DNA from: Chondrilla cf. caribensis
Taxonomy: Eukaryota; Porifera; Demospongiae; Chondrillida; Chondrillidae
DNA: 64,000 nt
Assembly: GCA_964020155.1 (NCBI GenBank)
Contig: OZ026565.1
Span: forward strand, 2,688,553 to 2,752,552
Direction: 5' to 3'
The notes beneath the pieces are model-generated. The model saw only the letters and a program-made list of their open reading frames with translations, ran no database searches and was not told where the DNA came from. Position 1 is the first letter of the stretch. Each line of letters begins with the position of its first letter. Both the position numbers and the translations under genes were made by a program. This document shows positions 46,301 to 58,400 of this stretch, one piece after another.

Positions 46301-47131
46301 GATGCGGTGTGTCCGGTTCTGGCTGAAGGTGTTGAGTGCTAAGGAGTATGAGGGGAGGTTATAGAAGAAGATAGTTAGTCAGGCTGTGGAGTGTGGCAAG
46401 GGGGGTTGGGTGAAGAACATGGCTAGGTGTACTGATGACTTCGGGTGGAGTGGTATGGAAGTGGATGCTGTGAGGAGCCTATCTGACTCAGAGATTCGGG
46501 AGATGTTGGTGAGTGTTGCATGGAGGAATGTTACATCAGTGATGAATAAAGACATGGAGGAGAAACCCAAACTGAGGATACTCAAAGAGATTGCTGACCT
46601 GAAGCTGGAATCGAGATGTGCATTAGTGAAAAAGAAAAGAGAGAGGTCGATGTTTATGAAGTTGAGAGGAGGAACAGCGGCATTCCAGGTTGAAGTTGGG
46701 AGATGGAGAGGGGTGAAAAGAGAGGAGAGAATATGCAAAGAGTGTGAGAGTGGGGAGATAGAAGATGTTTGCCACTGGCTGCTGCAATGTCCTGCCTGGG
46801 ACCACATCAGACAGCTGCTGTTTACAGCACAAGCATTGAAAGACCTACCCGAAGGGGCAACTCTGGAGCAACGGACGGCAGTTATTCTATCTATTGCTTG
46901 TTCAAACAACTGTATTAGACGATGTATTAGCTCTATGTGGTATGCCCGTTTCAAGATGTAATGTTCATAACCTATTTCTTATTAATAATATTATTATATT
47001 TATTGTTTCTTATGTATGATAACCCAATTGCCATTGTATCTTGTGTAGTGCTACATTGGACCTATCCGTGTCCTAGCACCTTATGGTGTGGTGCACTTTA
47101 ATAATATTGATTGATTGATTGATTGATTGAT
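43350..47131 (+). mobile_element. Near-intact non-LTR retrotransposon (LINE)
   Basis: A single long reading frame from ATG 43500 to 46961 is broken only by TAG at 46362-46364. It encodes an APE-type endonuclease, a reverse transcriptase and a C-terminal zinc-knuckle-like motif. The 3' UTR ends in AATAATATTGATTGATTGAT and further TTGA units at 47107-47131. No target duplication was located; the 5' boundary near 43350 is approximate. The clade (Jockey/CR1/RTE-like) is not resolved by eye. It lies between the CELSR-like and BAH genes and is the youngest-looking element in the window. Confidence 0.9.
43500..46961 (+). pseudogene. LINE ORF: APE endonuclease and reverse transcriptase, one stop
   Basis: Residues counted from ATG 43500. 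Endonuclease about 1-290: MMCWNVSGW (Asn 9), GLTETWL (Glu 47), GDFNARCG, SSVVDY and LPDHSVL with the catalytic Asp-His. RT about 480-800: FRGISLTSLVSKV, AFIDFSKAYDKVD, GLRQGCVLSPLLFSLYIN and LLFADDTCLLAS (FADD near residue 754). After the in-frame TAG (codon 955) the same frame runs 199 more codons, with CKECESGEIEDVCHWLLQC, a CCHC-like motif. The nucleases and RT keep their catalytic residues, so only the stop separates this copy from an open one. Confidence 0.9.
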
Positions 47132-48582
47132 ATGAACCCATTGTCCTCGATTGGTGGAGTGTTATCTCCTCTTGAGCCATGGAGACTGTTCGTTGTGTGG
47201 TGTCTGAGAGTGATCTCAGTAAACTTCGTTTATAGACCATTACATGTTGACGCTCTATACTTAGTTTAACCCTCGTAGCTTGTTGCATCGTTCTGTTAAA
47301 TACGATCAAAAACGGACGAAATAATCAATACTCGGGCAAAGAAGTCCATAAGGTCCATATTACGCATATTCATCTGTGACGTACTATATAATTATTTACT
47401 ACATACAATAATCATTCATAGATGAACTATAAAGACGAAATCACAGAATCCAGCACGGCGCCATTTTCGCAACACGTGACAACGTCCGGTTTCTTTTGGC
47501 TGGCACAAGCACTGTACGTATAATCATAGACTCTACACCCTCCAAACCGTGGCATTCAACACAGCAATCGATTATTGCTTCGAGCAGGGGTTTACGAAGT
47601 CTATCCGCTCACAAGTTCGCGGTGTATTTGACCCTGATACGCGTATTGCATGTGATAAAGCAAAAGTAGACTGGAGAAAATGGCGTCCAGCATTTCCGGC
47701 ATGGCCTTTGGAAATTTCTCATCCATTGGCCATTTCCATCCTTAGATTCCTATGATTTATGTAGTAAACTTCCCCAGTATCGCGATGATTATAATGTGCA
47801 AGACTTACATCCCGAAACTTCATGACGTATACCGTTTCCTTCGAGATGTTACTAGAAATAAAATTAGGCTATTCAGTATTAAATTATGGAATTGTATATC
47901 GTCGCCGAACCAGACATTGGATAACCGGAGGTGCTATGGTCCGATATAAAGGTCTGGCTCTCTAGATTCAAGTCGAGTTGGGAGCGAACTGCGCAAACAC
48001 ATAATTATAATGTATAGTGTGTAGATTAATATTACAGAACTAAGAAGAAAAATTCAATCATTCATTCAAGTTCCATTGAACCTTCAGCTCACTTATTTTA
48101 TAGGATACACTATATCAACATCATCATGAATCTATGTATAAGTTCTTTTGTTAGATATGTCGTTCATTTTCCATCGATCGCGGCTGCCATTTTTTTTATC
48201 GCATGCTTGTATAATATGGAATAGTCAGGGTGTAGTCTTTATGGTTCTGTGAAGTTATCGATTGTTATCGTCCCCGAGGACTACATACTCTCTCCTGTGA
48301 ATGTAGACATACAGCTCCGTGTACTGGACGTTATCAACTTTCCATGTTATGACAAGAAACTGAAAGGTACCCATTTTGATATTTGTTACTTAAAAATTCT
48401 GTTTGGCATCTTTTTGTGTGTTCGTTGGACGTAGAGGCTGAATGAGTAGTGTTTTTAGGGACTTTTTTTCTTTTTTCTTCGTTTTACTTTCTCTATGTTA
48501 ATTACTTGCTCAAATAATCGAGTATTAAAGGTTTTGTTGGTTTACATAGGAATTACTGAAGGTGCTGTTCATGTCTTTTAGA
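47132..48582. promoter_or_regulatory. Presumed promoter and 5' region of the BAH gene
   Basis: Two YY1-like motifs, GGCGCCATTTT at 47457-47467 and AAAATGGCGTCC at 47677-47688, and a CACGTG E-box near 47474 suggest start-site activity. An ATG at 47680 opens only 22 codons; a frameshifted continuation reads SYDLCSKLPQYRDDYNVQD and could be a 5' exon, but no splice pair was found. A 39-codon open stretch at 48251-48366 (IVIVPEDYILSPVNVDIQL) is likewise unplaced. Confidence 0.35.
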
Positions 48583-51500
48583 ATGTCTCAAATTGAACCA
48601 GTGGGAAATATGGCTAAAGTAATAGAATTAAATGATAAGAGCCCAATTTCAGAAAGGTCCAGGAGGCTACGAAAGATGTCAAAGAAGTTTCTTCAAATTT
48701 TTGAGAATTCTGAGGTTGATGATGATGTTAAGAAAATGACACTTTTTGTCAGTCCTCACTCTTCTCTGTCTAATGGAGAAAGATCACCTGAAAATTTTGT
48801 ATTAGACAGTAATGATGATATAAAAGATGTAAAAACAGAGCAAGTTGATGTGCCAACTGATAGTCAGCCTATTTCACACAACGGCGTATTTGTTGAAGAC
48901 CAGGTATGTTCTTGTATCTAGTGAGTTTGATTAATGAACCAATTCTCCTTTGCGGATCGATTTGGATGTGTTTTATCTTTGGGCAGATAACGTATGTCAC
49001 AATTTTATCATCAAAAACAATTATTCAATTGTACAACGTTTCACCCACTTGGGCTTCTTCAGGTACACACAACTAAATCTAAACTGATTGAACAATGTAA
49101 GTGAGTAAGTGAGTGGATGGAAAATTAACCAATGGGATCAAAGCATGCATGATGCCTGTCCAATCAGGGGATCCCACACATGACTCAGGGCTAACCCCAA
49201 GTCAGAAACACATCCAAATCGATCTGCAGAGGCTAGTATGTCAAAGAATTTCTACAATCAATTCTTTTTTTGTTGTTATGTAGGTGTATGGTTGTATCGT
49301 AAAGTGAACAAGTAGTAGTTGTATCCCTTCTGGATAGGCTACAGCAATTATAGACACTTTTTCTATGGACACTTTTCTAATTAATAGTTTGAAAGATTGC
49401 TATCAAGTAGACAAAGGTGTGTGTGTCTGCTGTAGCCAACCCAGAAGGGAGCAATATGTATCATGGTTGCATTTAGAATTATGCCTGTACCGTGTTTTGA
49501 TCATCTTGTAATTACCTACTACTCTATACTGTAACATTGCTAATTTAGTGTTTTAATTTGTGTGATTAATGTGTGAACAGGTGTTGCTAGGTTGATAATT
49601 AATAGACAGGGATAATAATCTTGACACGGACTATATTAGAGGAAGCAGGTTTATGTTTGAGGTATAAATCGACTCTTTATTGAGATCCCACCTGTCTCTG
49701 CCCATGAATACATACTAGTGAACAGTATCAATAATAGTATCCGATCTGGCTGCCAATTTGTGTGACTCTTGTCAAGTTTTGGCTTGTGTGAATGATTTAT
49801 CCTTTTGTTGTTTAATAGGTGTTAAACACAGTATCACCAAAAGGTACTGCCACCTATTCCATGGAGTCAGTCTTCAAAGGCAGGAGGGGCCGCCCTCCTA
49901 AACCTCTGATAGTTAAGATACCTAGGAAAAGAGTGCAATTACACATTGATAGCAAGAAAAGGACATCTAGTGAGTGTTAAGTAGTGCGTTTATGTGGGCA
50001 TGTTTTAAGTAGTGCGTTTATGTGGGCATGTTTTAAGTAGTGTGTGTGTGGGCATGTTTTAAGTAGTGCGTTTATGTGGGCATGTTTTAAGTAGTGTGTA
50101 TGTGGACATGTTTTAAGTAGTGTGTATGTGGACATGTTTTAAGTAGTGTGTATGTGGACATGTTTTAATATGATGTACATAGCTACAGTAGTCCTTGACA
50201 TTTTGAATTGGTTTGTATTTGTTTATTGATCACATATGAATCATTAATTAAACCAAATAGATTCTTATTTAAACTCTAGCCATAAACCCAAAAAGAAGGC
50301 TATATCCCATATAACATATACTATTGTAACTCAATTATTATACTTGCATACTTGGTACATACATACATTCGTACGTACATATTAAGTATCTTTTTCATAT
50401 TTACATGAGTGGAACTTTGTCTGCTAAGTGTAACTATATTCATTTTTAACTGTAGGGAATGGTCCCCATAATTTTGTCTCAATTCCAATCACAGAATCAA
50501 CTACTGGACAAGTTAATCGTGGTGAAGGGGGTACTTCATACAAACAGATGCCAATACATGAAGCAGGACCAGAAATTGGCAGGAAGAGCCTTCTGGTTTC
50601 TCAAGAATCTCCTTCCACTACGGAGCTGTCGCAAGAGACGGCTAATCAAATTGCTTGCCCTGAGAAATTACCCACAGACACAAGCCAGTTAAATTTAGCA
50701 ACCGTGCATGCTATCCTCCTGCAATCTTCTCTTCAACCATCAGTGCGTGAACAACCCAGCTCTAAGAGCTATGCATCATCTGACATGAATACATCTGGTA
50801 ATGATACCAGTTGTAATCGTATTGTGTCAGAATGCCCCAGGATTGATCCTGATTGCCATGTACAGAGTGGGAATATTTCCGAACAAAGCGTGAAGGCAGC
50901 TAGTACCTTTTCGGATCTTTCCACTACTTCACCTAGTGCTCCTTTACATCAGCCCATCCATGTTCATTCACAGTGTTTAGAATCCCTACGAGTGTCCTAT
51001 CCAAAGGATGTTCTTGGTCAATTGTGGATGCAAATTTCAAAGCAAATTGGAGGGAATCAAACTTGTGTTACAGGTCCTTGCAGAGCTTTTCCGGATGAAG
51101 CACAGATGTTGCAAACCTTACCTGTATCAGTGCCCTTGCCTAAGGTGTCCTTCCACTTGGATACCATGCCAGAGTCTGTGGAAGTACCAAGTACGTATGT
51201 CCGTATATATATGCTATAATAATTTCTTTGTATGTAGCCATGGCATATGGATTTGATTAAAGGATTGTTTATGTGAAATTTTGAGCTCAAATCAGCTAGA
51301 AACTACGACTTCATGACTACATAGTACAGGGGTAGTCATGATTGAGTAAACTGCATATATGTACGTATATAGTATGTATGTGTATAGCTAGTACAAATAG
51401 CATGAGAAAACTTGTTTTTACCCCTATGAATTGGATTATATATTGCTTATGTACAGTATATGTACATATGGTGTGCCTGTTTTTAACATGTTTAAACATT

Positions 51501-54500
51501 AGCTATAGTTACATTATATGTACGTAAGATTGAGGTATTCCTGAGTAAACGGTTACGGTACTTACTAATTGTTACTGTTATTTGCAAAATACTATAGATA
51601 TGTAGGTAGCTTTCTGTATTAATCTCTGCTTCACTAATCACTGCAGATGAAACTTGTGCATCGGGTAAAACAAGTGTCTATGATGTGGTAGACTGTTCCT
51701 CTTTGAATACACAGCATCTACAAGCTTCTATTCCAATCTCAGCTGCCTGTGCATCAGTACAGTGTGAAAGCATTGTACAATCCTCACATTTTGATCTTTG
51801 CAGCAGCCAACGCCAGACATTACTTAACGATATAAAGAAATCCTTAGAGTTCATGTCAACCAAAGGTAACTCGATGAATGTAGCTACTAGCGAATCTGTA
51901 GCCTTGCCTGTCCCGCTCCCCAAGGATCATACATATTGTCAATCAAATGATGACAGTGATGGGATACACAGTGATCATCATAGTTATCCTATGGAGACTA
52001 TGTCATCTAATGCTGAAAATCCACCTCAGTCTAATAAGTCACATCCAGAGGAAGTCAGCGATGAATCTTTTGCTGGTAAAGAACTCGAGGCACATGAAAT
52101 CTTGGATTTGTCCGGTGATACCAGTGAAGAGCAGATTAACAATACCTTGTGTGTAGATGATGGATTCTCTAACAAGGATGAAGTTCAATCAACCTCACTG
52201 AGCCCAAGGCCTTCTAGGGAAGTGGCGATGCAAAAACGACATGCAAAAGCTTTCCTGTATGATGAAAGTATCATTGATCTACTGTTTGAAGAGGAGGACA
52301 GCTCTTCAATGGATGCCAGCAAAATTGAAGACCAGCTCTCTGTACGTTCTCCACAGGTACACATTCTGCACCGTCAGATTTCAGTGACTAAGCTCTAGTA
52401 TAAAAGTCTCCCATAGTGCTAACGCATGCATTTGGGGTCCCATTGTCCCTCTAAATTGTAATTTTAATAATCATTGAAGTAGTAATCATTGACCCATTTG
52501 GTTTGGATTTCCTTTCTTATTGTTTCCCCTTTTACAGGGCAACTTAGTATGTAAATATCCTGGTTAGTGCATACTCCTGTATATACTTCTTGTTGGTATG
52601 TACTCCTGGTTAACACCCTGACTTCCTTCGTTACTGATTTAAGGTGATAACTAAGCTTACCCCAAGTAATGCTATAACCTACCCACGCAGTTGTCAGGGA
52701 TCTCAACGAGAACCCCTTCTTGGACTTAAGGGGGTGCAGGCTCTCCCCCCCACCTGTGGTGCCGCCCCCTGGCCTACGAAACCCGGAAGTATTTAATGCT
52801 AACTCTGATTAACTAACCTAAGATACCACTTAATTTCCCCTGGGGGATTGAGCCCGCACCACCCTTTCATGCCATAAGGCGGAGAGAAAAAAAAAACAAA
52901 AAAAAAATAAAAAATAAAAAAAAATAAAAAAATCGCAGAGACATTCTCAAAAGCAGTCTGCAACACGCCAGGAATTGTCGAAGTACCACGCGCCTGCTCC
53001 ACACAATCGGAAGTCATATACATAATATTAATATACACAATCGCCAGACACATGAACACACAGGTGACCCACGGCGGCGGAAGGCTATGCACTCCACTCC
53101 GGAAGTCGGTATTAACTTCATCTAACTTCCTTAAATTCCATTTAATACACATTCTTGGTTGGTATTTACTCCTGGTTAGATCATATTCATGGTTAGAACA
53201 TACTCCTGATTAGTACACACGCCTGGTTAGTACATACTCCTGCTCATGTGTGGAATCCGTATTGATTGATACATATTCTACATATACGTATCAACTGATA
53301 CTGGTAGCAAGTACCTCTCATTAGGCATAGAGGTTTTGTGACCCTTTTAAGGTACTTACTAAGCAAATTGAACTGTAGCAATAACCCTATTTGAAGATTT
53401 GGCCTGCTTTTTTATTGTCAAGTAATACAGAGTTGGGTGGAATTTGTTCCTTTATTGACATGTACACTGTCTGTACATATCAACCTACATGTATGTACAT
53501 TTTAACACCAAACATTGCCTCTCCATGCTAATTTTCATCCCCAATGTTCCAACATAGGGAAATGAAAACACATCTGCAAAGAAGAAAAGTACTACCAAAG
53601 TAACAGCTGTCACTGATTCATCTAAGGAAGCATTGCCAACTAGAAACTTGCGCCAGAGAAAAGGTTAGTTATGTTTGTTCCTGTGCGCATTCATTTGTAT
53701 CATCTAGTATCAGCATGTTTTAGTCAAGGTTCTTTCATACTATGTATACAATACACATGCACTGTACCATACATTATGAACCTGCAATGTGATGAGACCA
53801 TTCACCCTTTCAATTGTTCACTCTTCATCTGGTTTGATTGTAGTGTTGGCAAGTACGTACATGCTTCCATACCACCTGTACCATCCTATTCTGATTGGGT
53901 TTCTACTTGATATAAAGTCTAGTACAATGTGAAGTGATGTGATATATTAATGCTCCTGTACCACATTTGGTTTTATTTCAACATGCACCTAATGCATGTG
54001 TATTGTGGTTATCATAAACGTTTCATTAGCCCTATTCCATCATGCTTTTTATGTTACTTTGTGGTTAAAACTGTGTTAAAACCAATATATTGTATTTTAC
54101 GTATGTGCATTAATATACTATTTATGTATTATTTTTCCTAGAGCCATTTTCTTGGTCACCAAAGCAAAAGAACAAAATATTAAATACCAAGTGTACTTCA
54201 CAAGATAAGAAAACCGTGAATCCACCCATCAAAAGAGCAAGACTCCTGAAATCAACCAGCAAACCAACTTCCTTGAAGCTTACATTTCGTAAACTACCTG
54301 CCAGTGGCAAGCGAGCTGGTAGGTGTGCCAGATACATGCTCAAGGATGGTGTAGCAGGTTTTAAGCATGGAGATAAAAGTGAGTATGTTTGTGCATTTAT
54401 TACTCAAAGAATGGAGTCAATGACATTATACATTACTTTCTCTTGCGATCAGGTAGTACCAAGTCCAGGGCAAAGAATGAGAGGTTGGTATTGGCACCAC

Positions 54501-55329
54501 CACCTCCACGAGGTAGAAACTACTGGAAGCAAGCTCAAGCATGGCTCCCTCGAAATATTCCGCGTAGCAAATCAGCTGCGTATTCCCTCAGAAAAACTGC
54601 AAATCAACTGAAGCCATGGAAAGTTGATAGAAAATGGCTGGTAAGTATACAGTTTACATATACTGTATCTACAATAATCGTGTGTTGTTACACATCATAT
54701 GGTTGATTGACTGGGGGGTTGAAATGTTTCAAGCATACATACACGTTTGGTACAAACATGTGGACCATAAATATTCAAATAGGAATATGATAGCCAACTA
54801 GTACTAATGTACAGGATTCTTGTATGTGTGGCTTACTTCACAACTCTACATAACATAGTAGATTGAATACAGTGTTGTACTTATTTTTGAGGATTGTATA
54901 ACACATGTAAATTATCTGCTATAAGGTATTATGGTACATACATACGTATATTAAGATATATGTACTATTTGTGTTCATGAAATATAACAGGAATCCTTGG
55001 TAATAATATTGTTCATTAGCTACTACTTTATTTTAATAGCCTCCGCTTTTGAGCAGGATGGAATGTATGCACATGTGTGATTAATGTACACCAGGATAGG
55101 TGTGAATTGTGATTGGTATACGTACATACGTATGCATATATTTTCATTTAGGATGAAAACAATGGTTGGAAGTGGCTGGGAGATCCCATTTCTAGTGAGA
55201 AGTATAAGGAGGTACGTACATCTGTGTATGAACTAATACATACGTATACCTGTGTAGTATTGTTCAAAATGTTATGTGTGTGTGTTATATTATGTGTATG
55301 TATATATGTGATGTGTATGTGTGCACGCA

Positions 55330-55401
<72 letters not shown>

Positions 55402-58400
55402 TGTGTGATTGTTAGTATCGAGTGTACAGTAAGTTAAGATAAAGATTCTCGTCATTTTATAGGATTCACGATCATTTGTGACTATTATTATTACGGTTTT
55501 ATCACTTGTCAAGATAACTACTGTATGTATAGTGTATTGAGCTGATTTATCAAGGTAGATATAGATGAAGTTTTATCATCATGTAGGACTACCACTGTAC
55601 AGTAAGTATGTGTCATTTCTATCTATCAATGACTAGATATGCACAGTATATGTTGTACGTCAATATCTACCGATGATTCATAAAAGTGTTGTTTTCACAT
55701 CTGTTTTTTTTTCACTGATGATGTATAACTGTTGCTGTTTGTGAGTGCAACAATTATACATATGTACCTTTTCATTTTTATGATTCAGAGAGGAAAGAAT
55801 ATTACTCGTCAATATTTTATTGGAATGCGTAGAGGACTGAGGCAGGCTGAGGTGAGTATTGTGAGGATACTTTACATTGTGTATGGAGTGTGTATTTAGT
55901 GTGTATGGAGTGTGTATGCAGGGTTACATTGGGCATTTGCCCTCATTATCATAGTTGACGGAGAAAGAGTTGATCAAAAATCAATAGTTAAAGTCTCATT
56001 GGATTCGATAATTGTGATAAAAACTGAATTCACTTTGTCTAATGTGTATGCATTAATGCTATGTTAACTCATAGGTGTCAAATGCCCTTATTTGGAGGGA
56101 CCATACGTAATTTGATCACTTTGTCCTTATTGCCAGTAACCTTGTATCACTGTTTATGATTGTTGGAAGATTAGAACGTTTATTAGTAGTTTGTCCCCTC
56201 TCCTCCTCAGAATACTTCATGTGTATACAATATCCATCTGCATAGACCTGCCAGGTTGACACCTATGCTAATGGTACCTATTCTAACTGTACCTACAGAA
56301 TGTTAGGGGCACTTATATCAGTTATATGTACATGATTTGAAAATGCAAATTTCTGTTAGTTTGGGATATGTGAACTGCCTTAGTAACAGCTGATTATGTC
56401 AATATTGGTGCAGGTGCTATTAAATCTATATTTGTGAATATGTAATATGCATGGAAATTTTGTGCATCGCTAATATCTGCGGAATTGTGTGAAGACAATT
56501 ATTACAGTACTTATGTATGTGTGCATGTGCGTACTAGTATTCCATTTTTGTACATACTGTATGCATGCAACATACATATCTATGTATGTATTGTCAAAAT
56601 GTATTATCATGCCATACTGTACCAGCTGACATATTTGTGGTAAAATTGATAAATCAAATGTCTGAATATCACTTTGGTTCCAATTAAAGATTTAATCAGT
56701 GTATTACGTATCTTGCAACAGCTGTTATTACATTATTTGTTTGATTTAGCGTATATGCAAAACGGTTTGATATTATCCACAGTTTAATTTACTCATAACA
56801 CTCATGCTGTACAGTATTTGTGTAGCATATGTACTGCATTTGTATACACATGGACAGTACATGTACATACGAACTATTCGATACTGCCATAGACACACTA
56901 TACTACGTAACCGGGACTGGAAACATTATTACTGCATAATTTGCATTATTGTTATTACGTGTATGGTGTGTATAAATTCAGGAATGACATCACTTCCTGT
57001 GTTACCATGTATGTTAACATTTCGGAGGAACGTGAAATGACTGAGTTTTATTTTTGTTCGAAATGAAGCTATACAGCGTCCTATTGTAACGTGTTATACA
57101 TATTGCAATAGGACGAAACCGAAACTAAACACATAACTCATTTGTTCACTTGTTCAACGGTTCAGCAGTCGATGCTCCACCTTGCAAATTGGCATAAAAT
57201 TTTATATATTGAAATTTTGTGGGCACTGTTGCAGAGAACTCTTGGTCCGATAGACTGTGAACTGATATCAAGAAGGTTCCAGGTGTCTTCTTCTACACAC
57301 TCATAGGCATTAAGAATCTTATCCCCTCTTCTTTATTTCAATAGAAGAATAAAGGCACTGAAAACCCCCCTTTTTACATTCCTAATGGTGGGCACAAAAT
57401 CTCAGCCATAATCCATCTGATTGAAACAGTTCTTGTTTCAAAAAGTAGCTTATCGATCGGCACGTTCACTCATCATCCATTTAGGTTTTGTATATCAACG
57501 TAGCCTGAGTTATACCATAGAAACTCTATACTACAGTATAGAGTGTCTATGGTATATGTACTTATCATCCGTATATTGTATTGTAGGTGTATACGGCGGT
57601 CGAACCGGAAATGTTAACATACATGGTCACACCAATGCGTGGACGGATTCCAGTCCTGGTTACTTAGTATAGAGTGTCTATGATACTGCCTATACACAGT
57701 TATTATTATTATTGCATTTATCTCATTTGCTGGTATTCCCTCAGGATATTTACGTTCGTGACTGTGTTCTGGTGTTCACTGGTGACTCGGAACAATTTCC
57801 TTATATAGGAAGAATACTCAGTTTATGGCAGGATTGCAACTCAGGTATGCTACATCTATCACGCACGTATGTACATACATGTTTGTGTACTGTTCTACTA
57901 AGACTGGAATGACATGCTGTACATTTTCACTGTTGTGATGATTGAATATCACCATTGTATTGACTACTAAAGAGAAGTATGATGTGATTCAAAATCACAA
58001 GTAAATTTTGAATTGATATGCAATTACCATGTTTATTGATGTTAATCTCAAATAATGGAATTATGCTGAATGGCAAATTTTTGTTGTTAGCACACTTGCA
58101 TATGTACGTACATAGTAGTGCTACCATGGTAATTACAAGTATTAGCTATACATATGATGTCTTGGAGACTTGGATACAGTGTATCCTGGTTGGTGGTAAG
58201 ATTGAAGAGACCAACAGGGATACATATATCCTATGTACTGCTCAGATCCCCAGATGTGACAATTGATTAAATTGGAAGCTTTGAAAGGTCAGCAAATGGC
58301 TAATCAGGATATATTAATTTATATCACCTTTAGGAATGAAACAGGGAATGAATCTCTTTATGCACCCTTAGTATCCCATTCAAAAGATCCAGTCCCTGTT

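Noticed and set aside
47549..47755. 68-codon frame (AFNTAIDYCFEQGF...) as a separate gene
   Set aside because: It begins at GTG, has no splice sites and no recognised family; kept only as part of the presumed promoter region.
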